From: Polytrichum commune
Taxonomy: Eukaryota; Streptophyta; Polytrichopsida; Polytrichales; Polytrichaceae
DNA length: 64,000 nucleotides
Assembly: GCA_950295325.1 (NCBI GenBank)
Contig: OX485803.1
Coordinates: 25,101,554-25,165,553, forward strand
Direction of reading: 5' to 3'
The notes below the pieces were generated by a model. It made no database searches, was not told the origin of the DNA, and saw only the letters and a program-made list of their open reading frames with translations. The position numbers were made by a program, and so were the translations under genes. This document shows positions 12,602 to 23,994 of the stretch, piece by piece. Numbering within the stretch: the first letter of the stretch is position 1; each line of letters opens with the position of its first letter.

Positions 12602-12842
12602 CGTCGGGCAATCCGATGTGAATTTGAGCCCATTGGCCCTACCCTCCTCAAGAATCCACTTGGTGCATGGTGGGGTTTACTGCCTACCTTACGATGGATG
12701 GGCTCTTGACTTCCTACCTACCTAGCTAGTTTTTTTCCGTCAAGTAGAGAGAAGATTTCACAGCAGGAATCGAACCGCCGACCACTCCATTCGGGAATGG
12801 GTACCTCTCCACTATCACCCGGTAGTTTAGGGTCATCTCGGA
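12602..12842 (-). mobile_element. tRNA-derived SINE-like element, copy 2
   Basis: The minus strand shows a GATGACCCTAAACTACCGGG head, a box A-like TGATAGTGGAGAGG and a good box B, GGTTCGATTCCTGC. It is homologous to 11427-11620 but has a roughly 45-bp extra segment (CTACCTACCTAGCTAG-type simple sequence) in the body. It lies 40 bp after repeat family C copy 2. Confidence 0.65.
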
Positions 12843-13290
12843 CCTAATTTGCAGCAATAAAGAGTGGTCGTTACAGAGTGCACATTAGATAGTGCAAAAT
12901 TTTCTTGCTACCACATCGAATACGTGAGTTTTGATTGGTAAAAGATTTGCTTTTCTTTCTATGTCTTCGTGATGGAGTCATTTTGAACATACAAGTGACC
13001 GATCATAAAATATGTTGGTGATAGTGTGTTGATGTGTCTTTCACATCAACAAGTTGTATGTAAGTTTCAAGTTCATTGGAATGCACCCTATGATAATAAT
13101 GCATGAAAGTTTTTACTAGCCTCGCAAAGACTTTAAAAATACTTTCTGCTTTGTGGAATTTAAATGGGTTTAACTTTGACACAAGTGACTTAGGAGGTAA
13201 TATGTAGGTCGGATACACGTTTTTGTGCATGGAGATGCCCAAATTGGGTCTCTTAGGTGCTTATTGGTTAATGCCCTGCCCATCTCAAAC

Positions 13291-13695
13291 TATAGTAGAG
13301 GTGCCTATTCCCGAGTAGGACCCCATTGGCAATCTATAGAAACTTGAATTTAGACAAGGCTAGGATTAAATTTTGATCAGGCTGGAATTGAAATTTGATT
13401 AGGCCATAACCAATAATGCCATAACACATGTCCTAGTATTGTGTGCTAAAGTGAGGTGGAATGAGTGGTTACAATGAGTGGTTATGGCAAACGATGGACA
13501 CAAGTAATATGTTTGGACCAACTTTTGGCTTAAAAAATTCACAATATTTTTAATTGAAGGAATAATATTACAAAAAAAATTGTAGTCCTCATGATTTCTA
13601 TCTTCCTACATGGAAAAAAATTGCACTGCCTTATACTTCTCAAAATTTGACGTAGAATCTCCTAAGTGATCAATTATGGGTGACTCCACTCTAGA
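13291..13695 (+). mobile_element. MITE family E, copy 1 (uninterrupted)
   Basis: This element of about 405 bp starts TATAGTAGAGGTGCCTATTC and ends with a decayed inverted version (GACTCCACTCTAGA). Shared landmarks with copies at 18173-18994, 31309-31826 and 31883-32263 are ATGCCATAACACATGTC, a GTTTGGACCAACTTTTGGCTT-like phrase and a TTTCTATCTTCCTACA phrase. This copy is a useful pre-insertion reference for the interrupted copy at 18173-18994. Confidence 0.7.
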
Positions 13696-13931
13696 TGCTG
13701 GCCTACTTACGGTCAACGTACCCTTAATAAGAAACATTTCATTTGCAAAATATGGTCTCCATTCCTCCCCCATTGCCTCAAAGACCACTCACTATTGCAA
13801 GAAGCAATGAGGAGTTTTGACTCTCACCTTGTGAAACACGATGGCAAGTATAATAGATTGTTGGCCTTGGACGATATCTTCCCAAAAATCAAGTCAACTA
13901 TATTCAAAGTATAAAACTACAAACTAAATAC

Positions 13932-14060
13932 TACACTAAATATGATATTTAGAGTCACCAATATTGATTGTCTTGCTCAATACTAATTGTAAACTGCGGT
14001 ATAGTGTCACCGACACTAAATGTTAACCCAATATTATTTGTCAAATTCACCTAGAAATCA
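13932..14060 (+). mobile_element. MITE family F, truncated copy
   Basis: This is the left part only of the element seen full-length at 55847-56209 and 60509-60870. It begins CACTAAATATGATATTTAG, itself a near palindrome, and continues GTCACCAA..TTGTCTTGCTCAATACTAATTGTAA. The right two thirds are missing. Confidence 0.6.
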
Positions 14061-14696
14061 AGTGGAATTCTTGTGTGATCTACTAGACATGAAAAAACCT
14101 ATTAGTTGAGCACCTTCAAAATTCTCACATCAAAATCTACAAACCACAACATGATCTCGCCACCTTGAAATTGGGGTGTGTAAATTGTCCCATATTTGTA
14201 GCTACATAACTGCATCACTTCTACCAACATTAATACCATGATCTTTAGGCAAAGATTGCATTGGAGTGGCAACATTGGTGGGAGTGAGCACCCTCGTATG
14301 AGCTGCCGACACAAAAACCTGACCAACCTCCTGTTATGATAATTTTTGCACATTCTTTATCATCTCCGAATTGCATCTGTTAGGTGTCTATAAGTAGGAT
14401 ATCCATGTTGGCTTGATGTTCATTGTAATTTTGATTGCAGATGAACGAGGGGAGATGGGCTTAATGTAGGGCGGAAATCATCCATCAACCATTAAATGGT
14501 TGTTGGGGGAAGTCAGGGGTTAACCATTCGGACGGAATGAACATGCAACATCGACTGCTCTTCATGTTGCACTTTGATGTATTTATGCTTTTGAGATTTG
14601 TATTCTCTACGTACAAATTTCAATTGATTCCTTACCCACAAATAGAAGTGAAATAATGAAAACATAGACACGATTGAAGATTCAAATGTAAACAGT

Positions 14697-15085
14697 GTTG
14701 CACACTATTTTCATGTGTGATGGTGTATATGGTGGGCCACATTTTGGGGTTGCGCAAGATAAGCCCAACTATACATATGCCCACGATACGGAATCATGAT
14801 ACGAATCATTCTAAGTGTCGTTATACTAATGTACTTGTGCTATTTTCATGCGTGATGGCATATATTGTAGACTGCACTTTAGGGTTGTGAAGGATGAGCC
14901 ATACTATACATTATTTGCCTATATAGTTTATCATAATCAGTATAATTGGACTAATACACTCACACTATTTTCATGCGTATTGGTGTATATTGTGGGCCAC
15001 ACTTTGAGGTGGTGAAGGGCAACCTATGCTACACGTATGCCCACAACATGTACCCAAATTAGTGTAGTTATACCATTGTACTCTC
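14697..15085 (+). repeat. Three-copy tandem repeat, unit about 130 bp
   Basis: Three successive units start near 14697, 14835 and 14963. Each carries an ACTATTTTCATGCGTGATGG-like opening, a TATATTGTGGGCCACACTTT-like phrase, a GAAGGATGAGCC-like phrase and a TATACATATGCCCAC-like phrase. The units have diverged by perhaps 20-30 percent, judged by eye. No coding potential is preserved between units. Confidence 0.7.
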
Positions 15086-15704
15086 TTGCTCGGGACCGGT
15101 ACCAGCAATTCGAACTTGAGCATGCAAAAGGTCAGCGGGTGCCAGCCGTGTAAGCATCGCCTTTTGAAACCGTTCGACTAACGAAGGTGGCATCTAGAAG
15201 CTTCTAGAATCCTCCTCGTGTAACTTCTAGAAAGGAGAGAGGTACATTATTATTGCCTACAATTTTCACTGGAACTGGTTGTTTGTGGGCCAGTCCAACC
15301 TCGGTGAATTGAGTACACCTACAGTATTACCAGATTAAAGAACCCACTACCATAGTGCCTTACCAGATTCGGTATGAAGTATGTTTTCTCTGGAGTGAGG
15401 GCGCCATGTGTCATGCAACAGTTGGTGGAAACATGCAAACATTGATGTGGCATGCGAGATAGTTCCAATTTCGACAAGCGAAGTGCCTAAACTGAAAAGT
15501 AACCACGGTGTGTAAAAGGTATGTGCATCCTAGATGGGTGCAAGGTTCTTGTTAAATTGAAGGGCACAATACCTTTGTTTTCCCACATATTATGTCCATT
15601 TCAATAGGAAGATCCTAGTGGTCCGTAGTGTAGTATAGGCCGCTCACCGGCGGGAGGGTGGGGGGGGGGCCATTTGACGACACACACTAACTCACGGATA
15701 CTAA

Positions 15705-16178
15705 GGAGCACTTTATATTAGGGCCCATTTGGAGTTGGGCCCATTTGGAGTTGAAGTGGGCCTTAACTTGAGCCCTACTTTACAAAGTGGGCCGTTGAGT
15801 GGGCCTTGCAATATAAAGTCCATAGGCCCACTTGTAGGGCCCAAATTGGAAATTCTACTTCAAAGTAGGCCTTCCAAATGGGCCTAGGGACTAGGGCCTA
15901 CGAAGCAGAGAACGACGGAAGTTGGGTGAAGTGGGCCGTAGGTGCGAAGTGGGTCTCCATAAACCCTCGACCCAATTTTTTGGCTTCAGCCCAATTCTTT
16001 CCCTCCAAAACGCCGCCATGTCACCCACCACACAAGCTTTAGGAGAAGTGGGCCGACTCTCAATATAAAGCCCTTGGGCCCATATTAGGGCCCATTTGGG
16101 CAATCTAAGCACTCTGATTGGTTGATGCCTAGGGCTTGGAAATGGGCCCTAGAAATAGGCCCTAATATAAAGTGCCCC
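15705..16178. mobile_element. MITE family B, copy 1
   Basis: The left end GGAGCACTTTATATTAGGGC is inverted at the right end as GCCCTAATATAAAGTGCCCC. The repeat extends for more than 20 bp and is flanked on both sides by TAA. The interior has many sub-repeats built on GTGGGCC and GGGCCCATTTGG. The homologue at 59440-59983 has the same layout. The conserved 70-codon minus-strand frame (about 15891-16112) is a by-product of DNA identity between copies, not evidence of a protein. PIF/Harbinger-like class is inferred from the TAA target. Confidence 0.85.
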
Positions 16179-17990
16179 TAATTGTTGGATTGTAACTCAT
16201 GCACTCCACCTCCTCCTTACCTTAAGAAGTCATTGTGTACCAACACCGTCAAGCCTATGGAAGTAAACACAAGTAGTTAGTGCTAAATAACCTAAGCCAA
16301 TAGAACATAACAAAAATGGGAAAATAATAAGAATAATAGGAATCATATTTATTGCACAAACCGTGTAGCACTTGGCATTGTTGGTCCTTCAATGTTCTTG
16401 AGACATAGCTCCCCTCGTTGGTCTCGTCCTAAATCTAAATAAAAGAAAAACATTATGAATAAGAGTTTGGCTGAACTTTTTTGAATTAAACAACTCCGCA
16501 TTCAAAGGTGAGGCTCAACCAAGACACAAAATGACACTCAATCTCATCGAAGCATAGACATGACGTATGGAGAATCAACTCCTAGGGTTGTACGTTGCAA
16601 ACAACAAACGGTGACGTCCATTACATAAACAACCAACAATCTCCATCCGCAACGACGGTGACATAAAGAGAGAGAGACTCGGTCCAAAAGAGAAGAGGAA
16701 CACAAACAAATGGGAATGTCCAAAAAGAGGCGCAAATCCTATAGCATAACTTCACGCATGTTCAACATTGACACAAGGAATGAGGCTACAAGTATCAAGT
16801 GTATGGGAAAGCAAGGGTGAGTCAAAAAAGGTAGGTTAGTAGCAAATGGGTTGGTACCATGTAAGTCGGTGGTATCAAGGAGGCTAAGAGCCACCACAAC
16901 AATCGGACATGAGGTTGTAATGAGTGGCAAGGAGGTCACATGACAAACGTCTACATGACATGCATTCTCTTGAATCCTTCTTATCCAACTTTTTGGGAGT
17001 AACTATTGAATTCCAACTTTTGTAGATGGAGAGTGTGCGTACGTTTTTGGATACTTTGTTGATGTTCGTCATGGTAACATCGTAGGGTGAAACTTGGGGA
17101 GGGACATGCTACCCATTTCAAGGAGAAAGGGAGGCCAACATAGATTTAATCCACGTTGTGGAGAGTTGGGCATTGGCATTCATAAGTTTTTGGATGTTGG
17201 CACTACAATATTTGGAAACGCTAGGAATTTGACCAATGATGCTCATAAATCTCCCTGGACATTGGTACAAATTCCCCCATTCCTCTTCCATATAGGCTAG
17301 AAAACCCACCCACTTCCATAGAGTTGTCTTTAAAGAAGGGAGGTGTGGGGTGGCCAAGTGTGCAGGGAGATTTTTGGGCATAAGGTACTGAGGTCTTGAA
17401 GCAACACTTTAAGAAACTTGTGCTATATTACAGAAGATCGAGTAGCTTGGAGAAATTTATGATCTTTTTTTTTTGGGTATATTAGTAACTTTGTACAAAG
17501 TCTATAAAAGATAAACTTGGAAAATAATAAATTTCTATGAAACCTATAGAAATTTGCAAAGTCGTCTTAAGGAAAGAGCCTTTTACTCTCCATTGGTGGT
17601 GGTGGTGGTGGTGGTGGGGTGTCTATTGATGTTGAATTGCTAAGTGAGAATCACCACAAAATCAACCTTATTGCAAGCGAGGATCTCCTATTAAATGAAG
17701 GTGTCGTCCCCCTTTCGTGGATCACTTCTTACACCGCCTTGTTGAGCGCATAAATCCCGGATTAGCCATTGTGATTGGTCAAAGTTGGTGCTCTTCTTAA
17801 AGTGTTCTTGCATCCTTCTTACACTGCTATTATGAATAGCCAAAATGGTGATATTTCATACTTGATGCCGCATATGATTAATCGCTTTGAACAATGACTT
17901 ACTCAATGACACCGTTGCACTCACTTGTTGACAACTTAAAGATTAAAAATAGGTGTCACTTTAAAAACGAAGGTGTTACTTCAAAGCCTT
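16179..17990. other. Intergenic stretch, no gene recognised
   Basis: No frame here has supportable homology or splicing. A GGT trinucleotide repeat lies at about 17595-17617. A 5'-GGGAGATTTTTGGGCAT phrase near 17370 matches the first bases of repeat family C (compare 31027 and 62757), so a stub of that repeat is present. Confidence 0.4.
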
Positions 17991-17995
17991 TGTAC

Positions 17996-18174
17996 CATAA
18001 TCGGTCCAAATCCTAGTCGTTTCCAAGTCCAACCGGTTACATGTTGTGATCTTTCATTCTTCCTTTATTAAGTCGACGTATATTCCATAGATTCCTCTAA
18101 AACGCTCGGCCATCCTACTGGTGTCTCAAGCTTCAACCGGTCGTTTCTCAAACTCAACCAACTCACCTGTCACT
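17996..18174 (+). repeat. Repeat family C, copy 3
   Basis: The family C body runs from ATAATCGGTCCAAATCCTAG through CCAACCGGTTACATGTTG to CACCTGTCAC. It lacks the usual first 20 bp. It abuts MITE family E copy 2 directly, the same C-to-E adjacency seen at 31025-31826. Confidence 0.7.
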
Positions 18175-18994
18175 ATAGTAGAGGGCGCCTACTCCCGATT
18201 CACACCCCATCAACAATCTACAGCATACCGCAACTTCGATTAGACTGGGACTAAATTTCAATCAGGCCGGAATTCACCAACAATGCCATGACACATGTCC
18301 CAATTTTGAACACCAAAGTAAGAAGAGAAAAAAACAGTTGGAACGAATAGTTATACCAAGCTCTAGATATCGGTCACATGTTCAATCCAACTTTCGACTT
18401 CAAAAGCTCACAATAACTTCAATTCAAGGAACAAGAAAATGGTAGAACCGTGAGGCTCTGTCCTTTATTATGAAAGACTATAATTGTAGTTGTCCATTTT
18501 GCTCATGCCAATTCATGGCTATTCACTATACCAAACCTTTCTTGGATTTTGTGCACCTTCTTCTCAAATACAGGTCAAGGATTAAAGCTACTCATTTATC
18601 ACCCAAAATTTTTAAAATAAATAATCAAGAACTACCGAAATAACTATAGTTAACTAGATTTCTTTCAATGCATTTTAGGGAGCACTTATATATATAATAT
18701 AAAAACTATAGTTAACATCCACATTATATAAAGTGGACCAAAAATAACAAGAACAAGTAACGTCCAAGTGTGAACACAAAGTGGTTAGGAAATTTGCTCT
18801 TGAAACGAAGAAGTTGATGCATAGTCTCTGTCCTATAGACAGAGCCAACAAAACTACCGAAAAAAAAAATATTGCAGTTCTCCTCGGGATGATTTCTACC
18901 TTCCTACACAGGAGAAGATGGCAGCGCCTCGTGCCTCTCCAAATTTGGGTGCAGAATCTGGTGAAGTGATCTGTGAGGGGCGCCTCTACTCTAG
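18173..18994 (+). mobile_element. MITE family E, copy 2, split by another MITE
   Basis: The left part (18173-18440) and right part (18859-18994) together align with uninterrupted copies at 13291-13695 and 31883-32263. The outer ends are inverted repeats built on TAGAGTAGAGGCGCC. The 418-bp insertion between them is family D copy 1. Both halves contain the expected landmarks (ATGCCATGACACATGTCCC on the left, TTTCTACCTTCCTACACAGG on the right). Confidence 0.8.
18441..18858 (+). mobile_element. MITE family D, copy 1, nested in family E
   Basis: The left end GGTAGAACCGTGAGGCTCTG and the right end, which reads GGTAGTTTTGTTGGCTCTG on the opposite strand, form imperfect terminal inverted repeats with a strong GGCTCTGTC core. 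GAAAAT and GAAAAA flank the element and may be remnants of a longer target duplication. A second copy lies in inverse orientation at about 28283-28745. The reading frame at 18781-18969 crosses the element boundary and is not a gene. Confidence 0.82.
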
Positions 18995-19713
18995 CGGTCG
19001 GTCCTCCCTGTTTGTGGGGAGGGGAATCCTGATAGAAGGTTCCAAGAGGAGGAATTCCACTCCACTCTACACCACTCTACTCCACTATATTATATACATT
19101 AGATGGCCCTGGCTGTACAGTGGTGCTAGTACATGCTGATCCTACTCTAGGAATATTGATCTAAGTGCCTGCCGTCCAACAGCAGCCCAGCTAGCAAGGT
19201 AGCTAGCTAGCTAGCTAGTGAGGAGTTGGGAGGGAGGGGCTGCAGGCAGTGTGGCGGCTGCTTTGTCTGCGCTTCTCAAGTCAGCCTTTCCCATAAACTC
19301 CCACTTTATTCAATCCAGTGATCAGTGATCAGGCTCCAGGCTCCCTGTCCTCCCCTGCCCTGCCTGGGGTCCTGCCCTGCCTGGGGTCCTGCCCTGCCTG
19401 CCTGCCTGCCTGCTCATTCAATATTCCTTTTTATTACTTCCTGAGTGCCTGTAAGAGCTTGTCTGTTACCAGTAGACCATCTGTACTTGGGCTGATGAGC
19501 AGGCCTCCCATGTGCACTGTGCAACAAGGGGCGGGACCTCCCGGTGTGAGGTCAGGCCCCGCCAGGCAGCAGCAGCAGCAGCAGCCTACTTTAAAAGTGA
19601 AGTTAATTAGCTGGGGTTCTTTAGACGGATCGATCGTAGTTTCCATTGGGAAGACGTTCGGTGTGTTCTCCACCCGAAGTTCACTCTTGGGGTGAGCGTG
19701 AGCCACAGCAGTG
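18995..19713. other. GC-richer intergenic stretch with simple repeats
   Basis: This stretch contains a CTAG/AGCT repeat (about 19195-19219), a CCTGCC-type repeat (about 19365-19412) and five CAG triplets near 19566-19583. The overlapping frames at 19318-19695 and 19434-19706 are driven by these repeats and show no domain, so I do not call them genes. Confidence 0.4.
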
Positions 19714-20492
19714 CCCGGGAAGTGTTTGGGCAGAGTCGGTCAAGATCCGGCAAGAGCCTAGTGATTCTAAACCCAGCCGGTTACATGTTGACATCATCTT
19801 CCGGTTTTGCTTTCATTCGTTTGAGGAGGTATATTCTTTTATAGATTCCTCTGAAATGATCGGTAATTCTTGTGAAGTCTCCAACTGTAACCGGTTCATC
19901 TGGAACTAACCGCCGGTTCTCCCTGAGCCCTGGTGATTCTAAATCCAGCCGGTTACATGTTGACATCTTCCGGTTTTGCTTTCATTCATTTGAGGAGGTA
20001 TATTTTATAGATTCCTCTAAAATGATCGGTAACTCTCCTGAGGTCTCGAACTTTAACCAGTTATTTCTCAAACTGTAACCGGTTCATCTGTAACTAACTG
20101 CTGGTTCTCCCCGAGCCCTGGTGATTCTAAATCCAACCGGTTACATGTTGACATCTTCCGGTTTTGCTTTCATTCATTTGAGGAGGTATATTCTATAGAT
20201 TCCTCTCAAAATGATCGGTAACTCTCCTGAGGTCTCGAACTTCAACCAGTTATTTCTCAAACTGTAACCGGTTTATCTGTAACTAACCGCCGGTTCTCCC
20301 CAAGTCCTAGTGATTCTAAATCCAACCGGTTACATGTTGACATCTTCCGGTTTTGCTTTCATTCATTTGAGGAGGTATATTCTATAGATTCCTCTAAAAT
20401 GATCGGTAACTCTCCTGAGGTCTCGAACTTCAACCAGTTATTTCTCAAATTGTAACCGGTTCATCTGTAACTAACCGCCGGTTCTCCCTGAG
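19714..20492 (+). repeat. Tandem array of repeat family C (four units)
   Basis: A family C head (19714-19753, with CCCGGGAAGTGTTTGGGCA and GGTCAAGATCC) is followed by four consecutive units starting near 19754, 19925, 20113 and 20302. The spacing is about 171, 188 and 189 bp. Each unit contains CCGGTTACATGTTGACATC, TTTGCTTTCATTC, GAGGAGGTATATTC and, near its end, AACCGGTTCATCTG-like and CCGCCGGTTCTCCC phrases. Units 2-4 are very similar, so the expansion is recent compared with the solo copies elsewhere. Confidence 0.9.
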
Positions 20493-22107
20493 CAGTGAAC
20501 CGCACATTCCAAACACATCCACCTTGTGCACACATATGTCATAAGTGTGCGGCGTGTTATTTAGTTCCTTTTCTTGGTTGGACGTTTTTGTTTGTTTGGT
20601 GTGTGGGTTAGGCGAGGATCGAGGAACAAACATCATACAGACGTATGTGAAAAGAGAGATTCGATCACGCATTCATGTTATATTCACTACTCCACACTCA
20701 ATAGTGGGAGTGTTGTTGGGAGGAAGTATGTGTAATGTTAACCCAAGGGGATCCGAATCTCAATCTAGTGTTTTTTGGTGATGTTTCATCATAGATATCC
20801 TCATGCAACACAAATTTGATGCATTAGAAGATGGAGAACGAGAAAAACGAACCTGATGACATCCACACACCTTATGCATCCAACATAATGGTTACAAAAT
20901 TCTTCAACGATGTGCATAATCCTAGCATGATGAAAAATTACGTTATATGATGGCCATTGGCTCGACATGGTCCGTGGCCACTTGTTGCTCAATTGGGTCC
21001 ATCCAATGGCCAGTGTCTAGTGCATTTTGTCCAATTAGCCCTAAGCTCTCATCTCCTAGGATATCAAACACAACATTGGTGCACGGTCCCTCACATTATG
21101 AGCCCCCCTCTAGGTTTAATGCTCTCATGCATCCTAACGCATGGGTGGGTACAGGAAAGAGAAATTTCTCTTGTATAAATGTACCTCTCATTTATCCGGC
21201 ATAAATGTTTTTTTTAGTTGATTTGATATGGGGGTCCAGTATTAATTTTAAAGCTCCCGAATTAGTCCAATCAAAAATCGTTTGAGAGGAATCAACCGCA
21301 AATCTATAGGGGATCAATTTTTTATGCTCATAGTGAGAGCCAAAAAAAAACTCTCCCCTTTATCCACAACCCGGACATGCCTTAGCCCATGCAATAGGAA
21401 ATGTGAGAGCATTGAACTTCATCAAGGCTTGTAATATGAGGGGTACAAGATAATCAACAAATCCAAACTGAGGCCATAGCTAATAGCTATTTTTCTCATA
21501 CTCATTAGAGCTCATATAAAGATCTTATTCATTATCAAAGTGAAGATTCTCTTTCTTTGTAAGTAATCATGTAGGCTTCCACAATAGATGTGATTGTTGA
21601 ACCTACAATAATTAACAAATTTTAAACATGATCAATCCACATTTGAGTGGTGTGTGAATTTCCTTGATGGCCTCAATTGTCAAATGTGTTCTTCATTTTA
21701 GTTTCAATGGTCATAATTTTTCAAGGAATTGACACATGGCCTAATAAGTCTCCACCCCCAATTCTCCATGCCTCACTGAGTTTGTGGTCATGCTTAGCCC
21801 ACAAGCAATAAATTATAAGGTATAGTGATTTGAGTTGTTTTATGTAACAATTGTGATTATTTGTAGGGTGTCCGAGCCTAAGGTGTTGACAACACAATTC
21901 TACCTCTTCAATATGACACTCAATAATACAACAACCTCGATATGATGACAATTTTTTGTTAAACCAAACTTTCTAGTTAAAATCTACCTCTATAATACAA
22001 CTATGACATTGTTAATACGATACTCTTGGATCCAAAAATGTCATATTCTAAATGTAGTAAAGGCATATATGACAGGTCCCACACATGTCAAGTACATGGT
22101 TAATATT
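20493..22107. other. Intergenic stretch, no gene recognised
   Basis: No supported gene. Segment 21440-21610 belongs to the dispersed family also found at 1620-1990 and 30530-30760 (ATTAGAGCTCATAT, CTTATTCATTATCAAAGTGAA and TCTCTTTCTTTGTAA phrases). The other frames are short and featureless. Confidence 0.4.
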
Positions 22108-22201
22108 AAATTTATGTAAGTCTCACATTTGAATTTTGTTTATCCACATTTCAAATGTGAGACTTACATAAATTTAAATGTGGATAAACAAAATTCAAAT
22201 G
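22108..22201. repeat. Two interleaved perfect inverted repeats
   Basis: Segment X (22108-22132) is the exact inverted complement of X' (22151-22175). Segment Y (22126-22151) is the exact inverted complement of Y' (22176-22201). The order is X-Y-X'-Y', so both pairs cannot form simple hairpins at once. Arms are 25 and 26 bp with no mismatch seen. The sequence is AT-rich and non-coding. Confidence 0.85.
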
Positions 22202-23994
22202 TAAAATGATATTATAACATGGGAACTAAGGGAACTAGGTTCTCTATCTCAAAGCCTAATCAAAAGACTCATTAGCTTCTATCTCTTTCAAAACAATTTT
22301 TCACCTAAACCCCAAACCAAGGTGTACAATTTGTTTTTTAGCATTTTGAACTCAATTTTCAACATATTACTTTGATTTGCATAATGTTGGAAAGCTCTTG
22401 AAATGTCAAAGTTGGTTTATATGGCCTTGGAATGAAGAATAAAGCCACCTAATTTTGACCTTAATGCAGAGCCCTTGGACACTTTAAAATTTGATGAGAC
22501 CTCCATTTATTATGAACTGGTAGATGCTCAACATTATGCTCAATTGTTAGCTACATTTATTGACAACCCATTAGACATTATCATGCATATGTAATGAAAC
22601 TATAGGCAATATCATAGAAACTCAAGAAGATATTTGTTGCTAATTTGAAATTTGCTAACAATAGTGGACTACTTCAAGTCCACAGAGGTCTCATAAGGGA
22701 AATTTGCAATTTTATCAAGAAATTTAAAAGAATGTCTATTTTGCAAATGTGGCAAAATATCCAATTTGTGTTTTCATGAAGAACCTTGTTATTATAACAC
22801 AGAGGTCCAATTGAATACCGGTATGTGACACACCAATAATACGACAGTTTTCTTGCTTCCCAAACATGTCATATCAAAGAGGTAGGTCTGCACATAATTT
22901 TGTTTAACATTGACCTAAGTTCTATGCAGAGCTGACCAAGTCTACCATCACCGCGCTATTGGAGATTCTGACCATGTCGCTTCTTTTCATGTTAAGAAAA
23001 GTTCAGTTGACCTGGTATACTTGAGCTGACCAAAAAATGCGATGAATCAGAAGCACCATAACTGCATATAGGCCAATTATGTTAGTTTAAATGCAGATGA
23101 AACTTAAAGTGGAAGGACTCCCTTGAAGGACATATCAATTCTGTATGGAATGGAATTGGAAGTGGCAGCTCTCTAATTCCCAATGCATCCACTCAATACT
23201 GTTGATTCACCATAAGGCACAGTGCACTGACTACGTAGGGGGATATTCATCCCAATCATGACATGCTTACATAAAAGCGCCTACATTGTTTGTGAGGCAT
23301 GATAAGCAGGTAATTGCAAAGTTGTAAAAATATGCTCCACAACACATTTTGAAGATCTACAATTGTTAAGGGCGGTTATACAAAAATGCAAGATATGTGC
23401 ACAAACTACCCGAATTGCAATATGCGAGATGCAGTCTTTGAGTGTATGCATCATACTCACAAACACAGCTCGAGAGATTAACTTGTTGCTCCAGGAGTTG
23501 CAGAGAACCCAACTTGTGAGACGACAGAACTAAAGAATACTTGGAATCAAAGACACCTTAAGCTCTCTCATTCCTGGTACATAACTTCAATTGAACAGTG
23601 TCTACCAAGAATAGGACACATGGAATGATTTGTAATATCTTCAAAAAAAATTCATTCAGCTTTCCAACTGCATCAATTCTCAATAATAAAACTTCACTAC
23701 TTGAGCTCCTCTATGGCTTCCTACATCAGGCATGTCATCTCAGGCTTGACCTAAGACAGACACTGTGGTCAGATCAATAATCACAACAGGAGCTAATTGA
23801 AGAGGTAATTTCCATGAAGGAAATCAGCAAAATCTTTTGCAATCAATTCCCTTTGAACCCCCTTAAATAGGCTACATTCTAACTCATAAAACTCCAAGAT
23901 GGAAGCTGCAAAACCAGCTCAACACAAATAACATCCAGCCACAGGCCAGAGAGGGTGGTTTATACAAATATGATGAAAAGAAGGCCAATTGTTG
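22202..23994. other. Non-coding stretch downstream of the mS41-like gene
   Basis: This lies 3' of the minus-strand mS41-like gene. The part nearest 23994 must contain its 3' UTR, but no clear polyadenylation signal stands out. I recognise no further protein. The frames at 23281-23466 (minus) and 23598-23780 (plus) have no supporting motif or splice structure. Confidence 0.4.

Noticed and set aside
15891..16112. 73-codon frame similar to the frame at 59714-59923, which might look like a conserved protein
   Set aside because: Both lie inside copies of MITE family B. The protein similarity follows from DNA identity, and the frame differs in its ends.
19318..19706. Overlapping 125- and 90-codon frames on opposite strands
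   Set aside because: They are produced by CCTGCC and CAG simple repeats and have no domain, signal or splice support.
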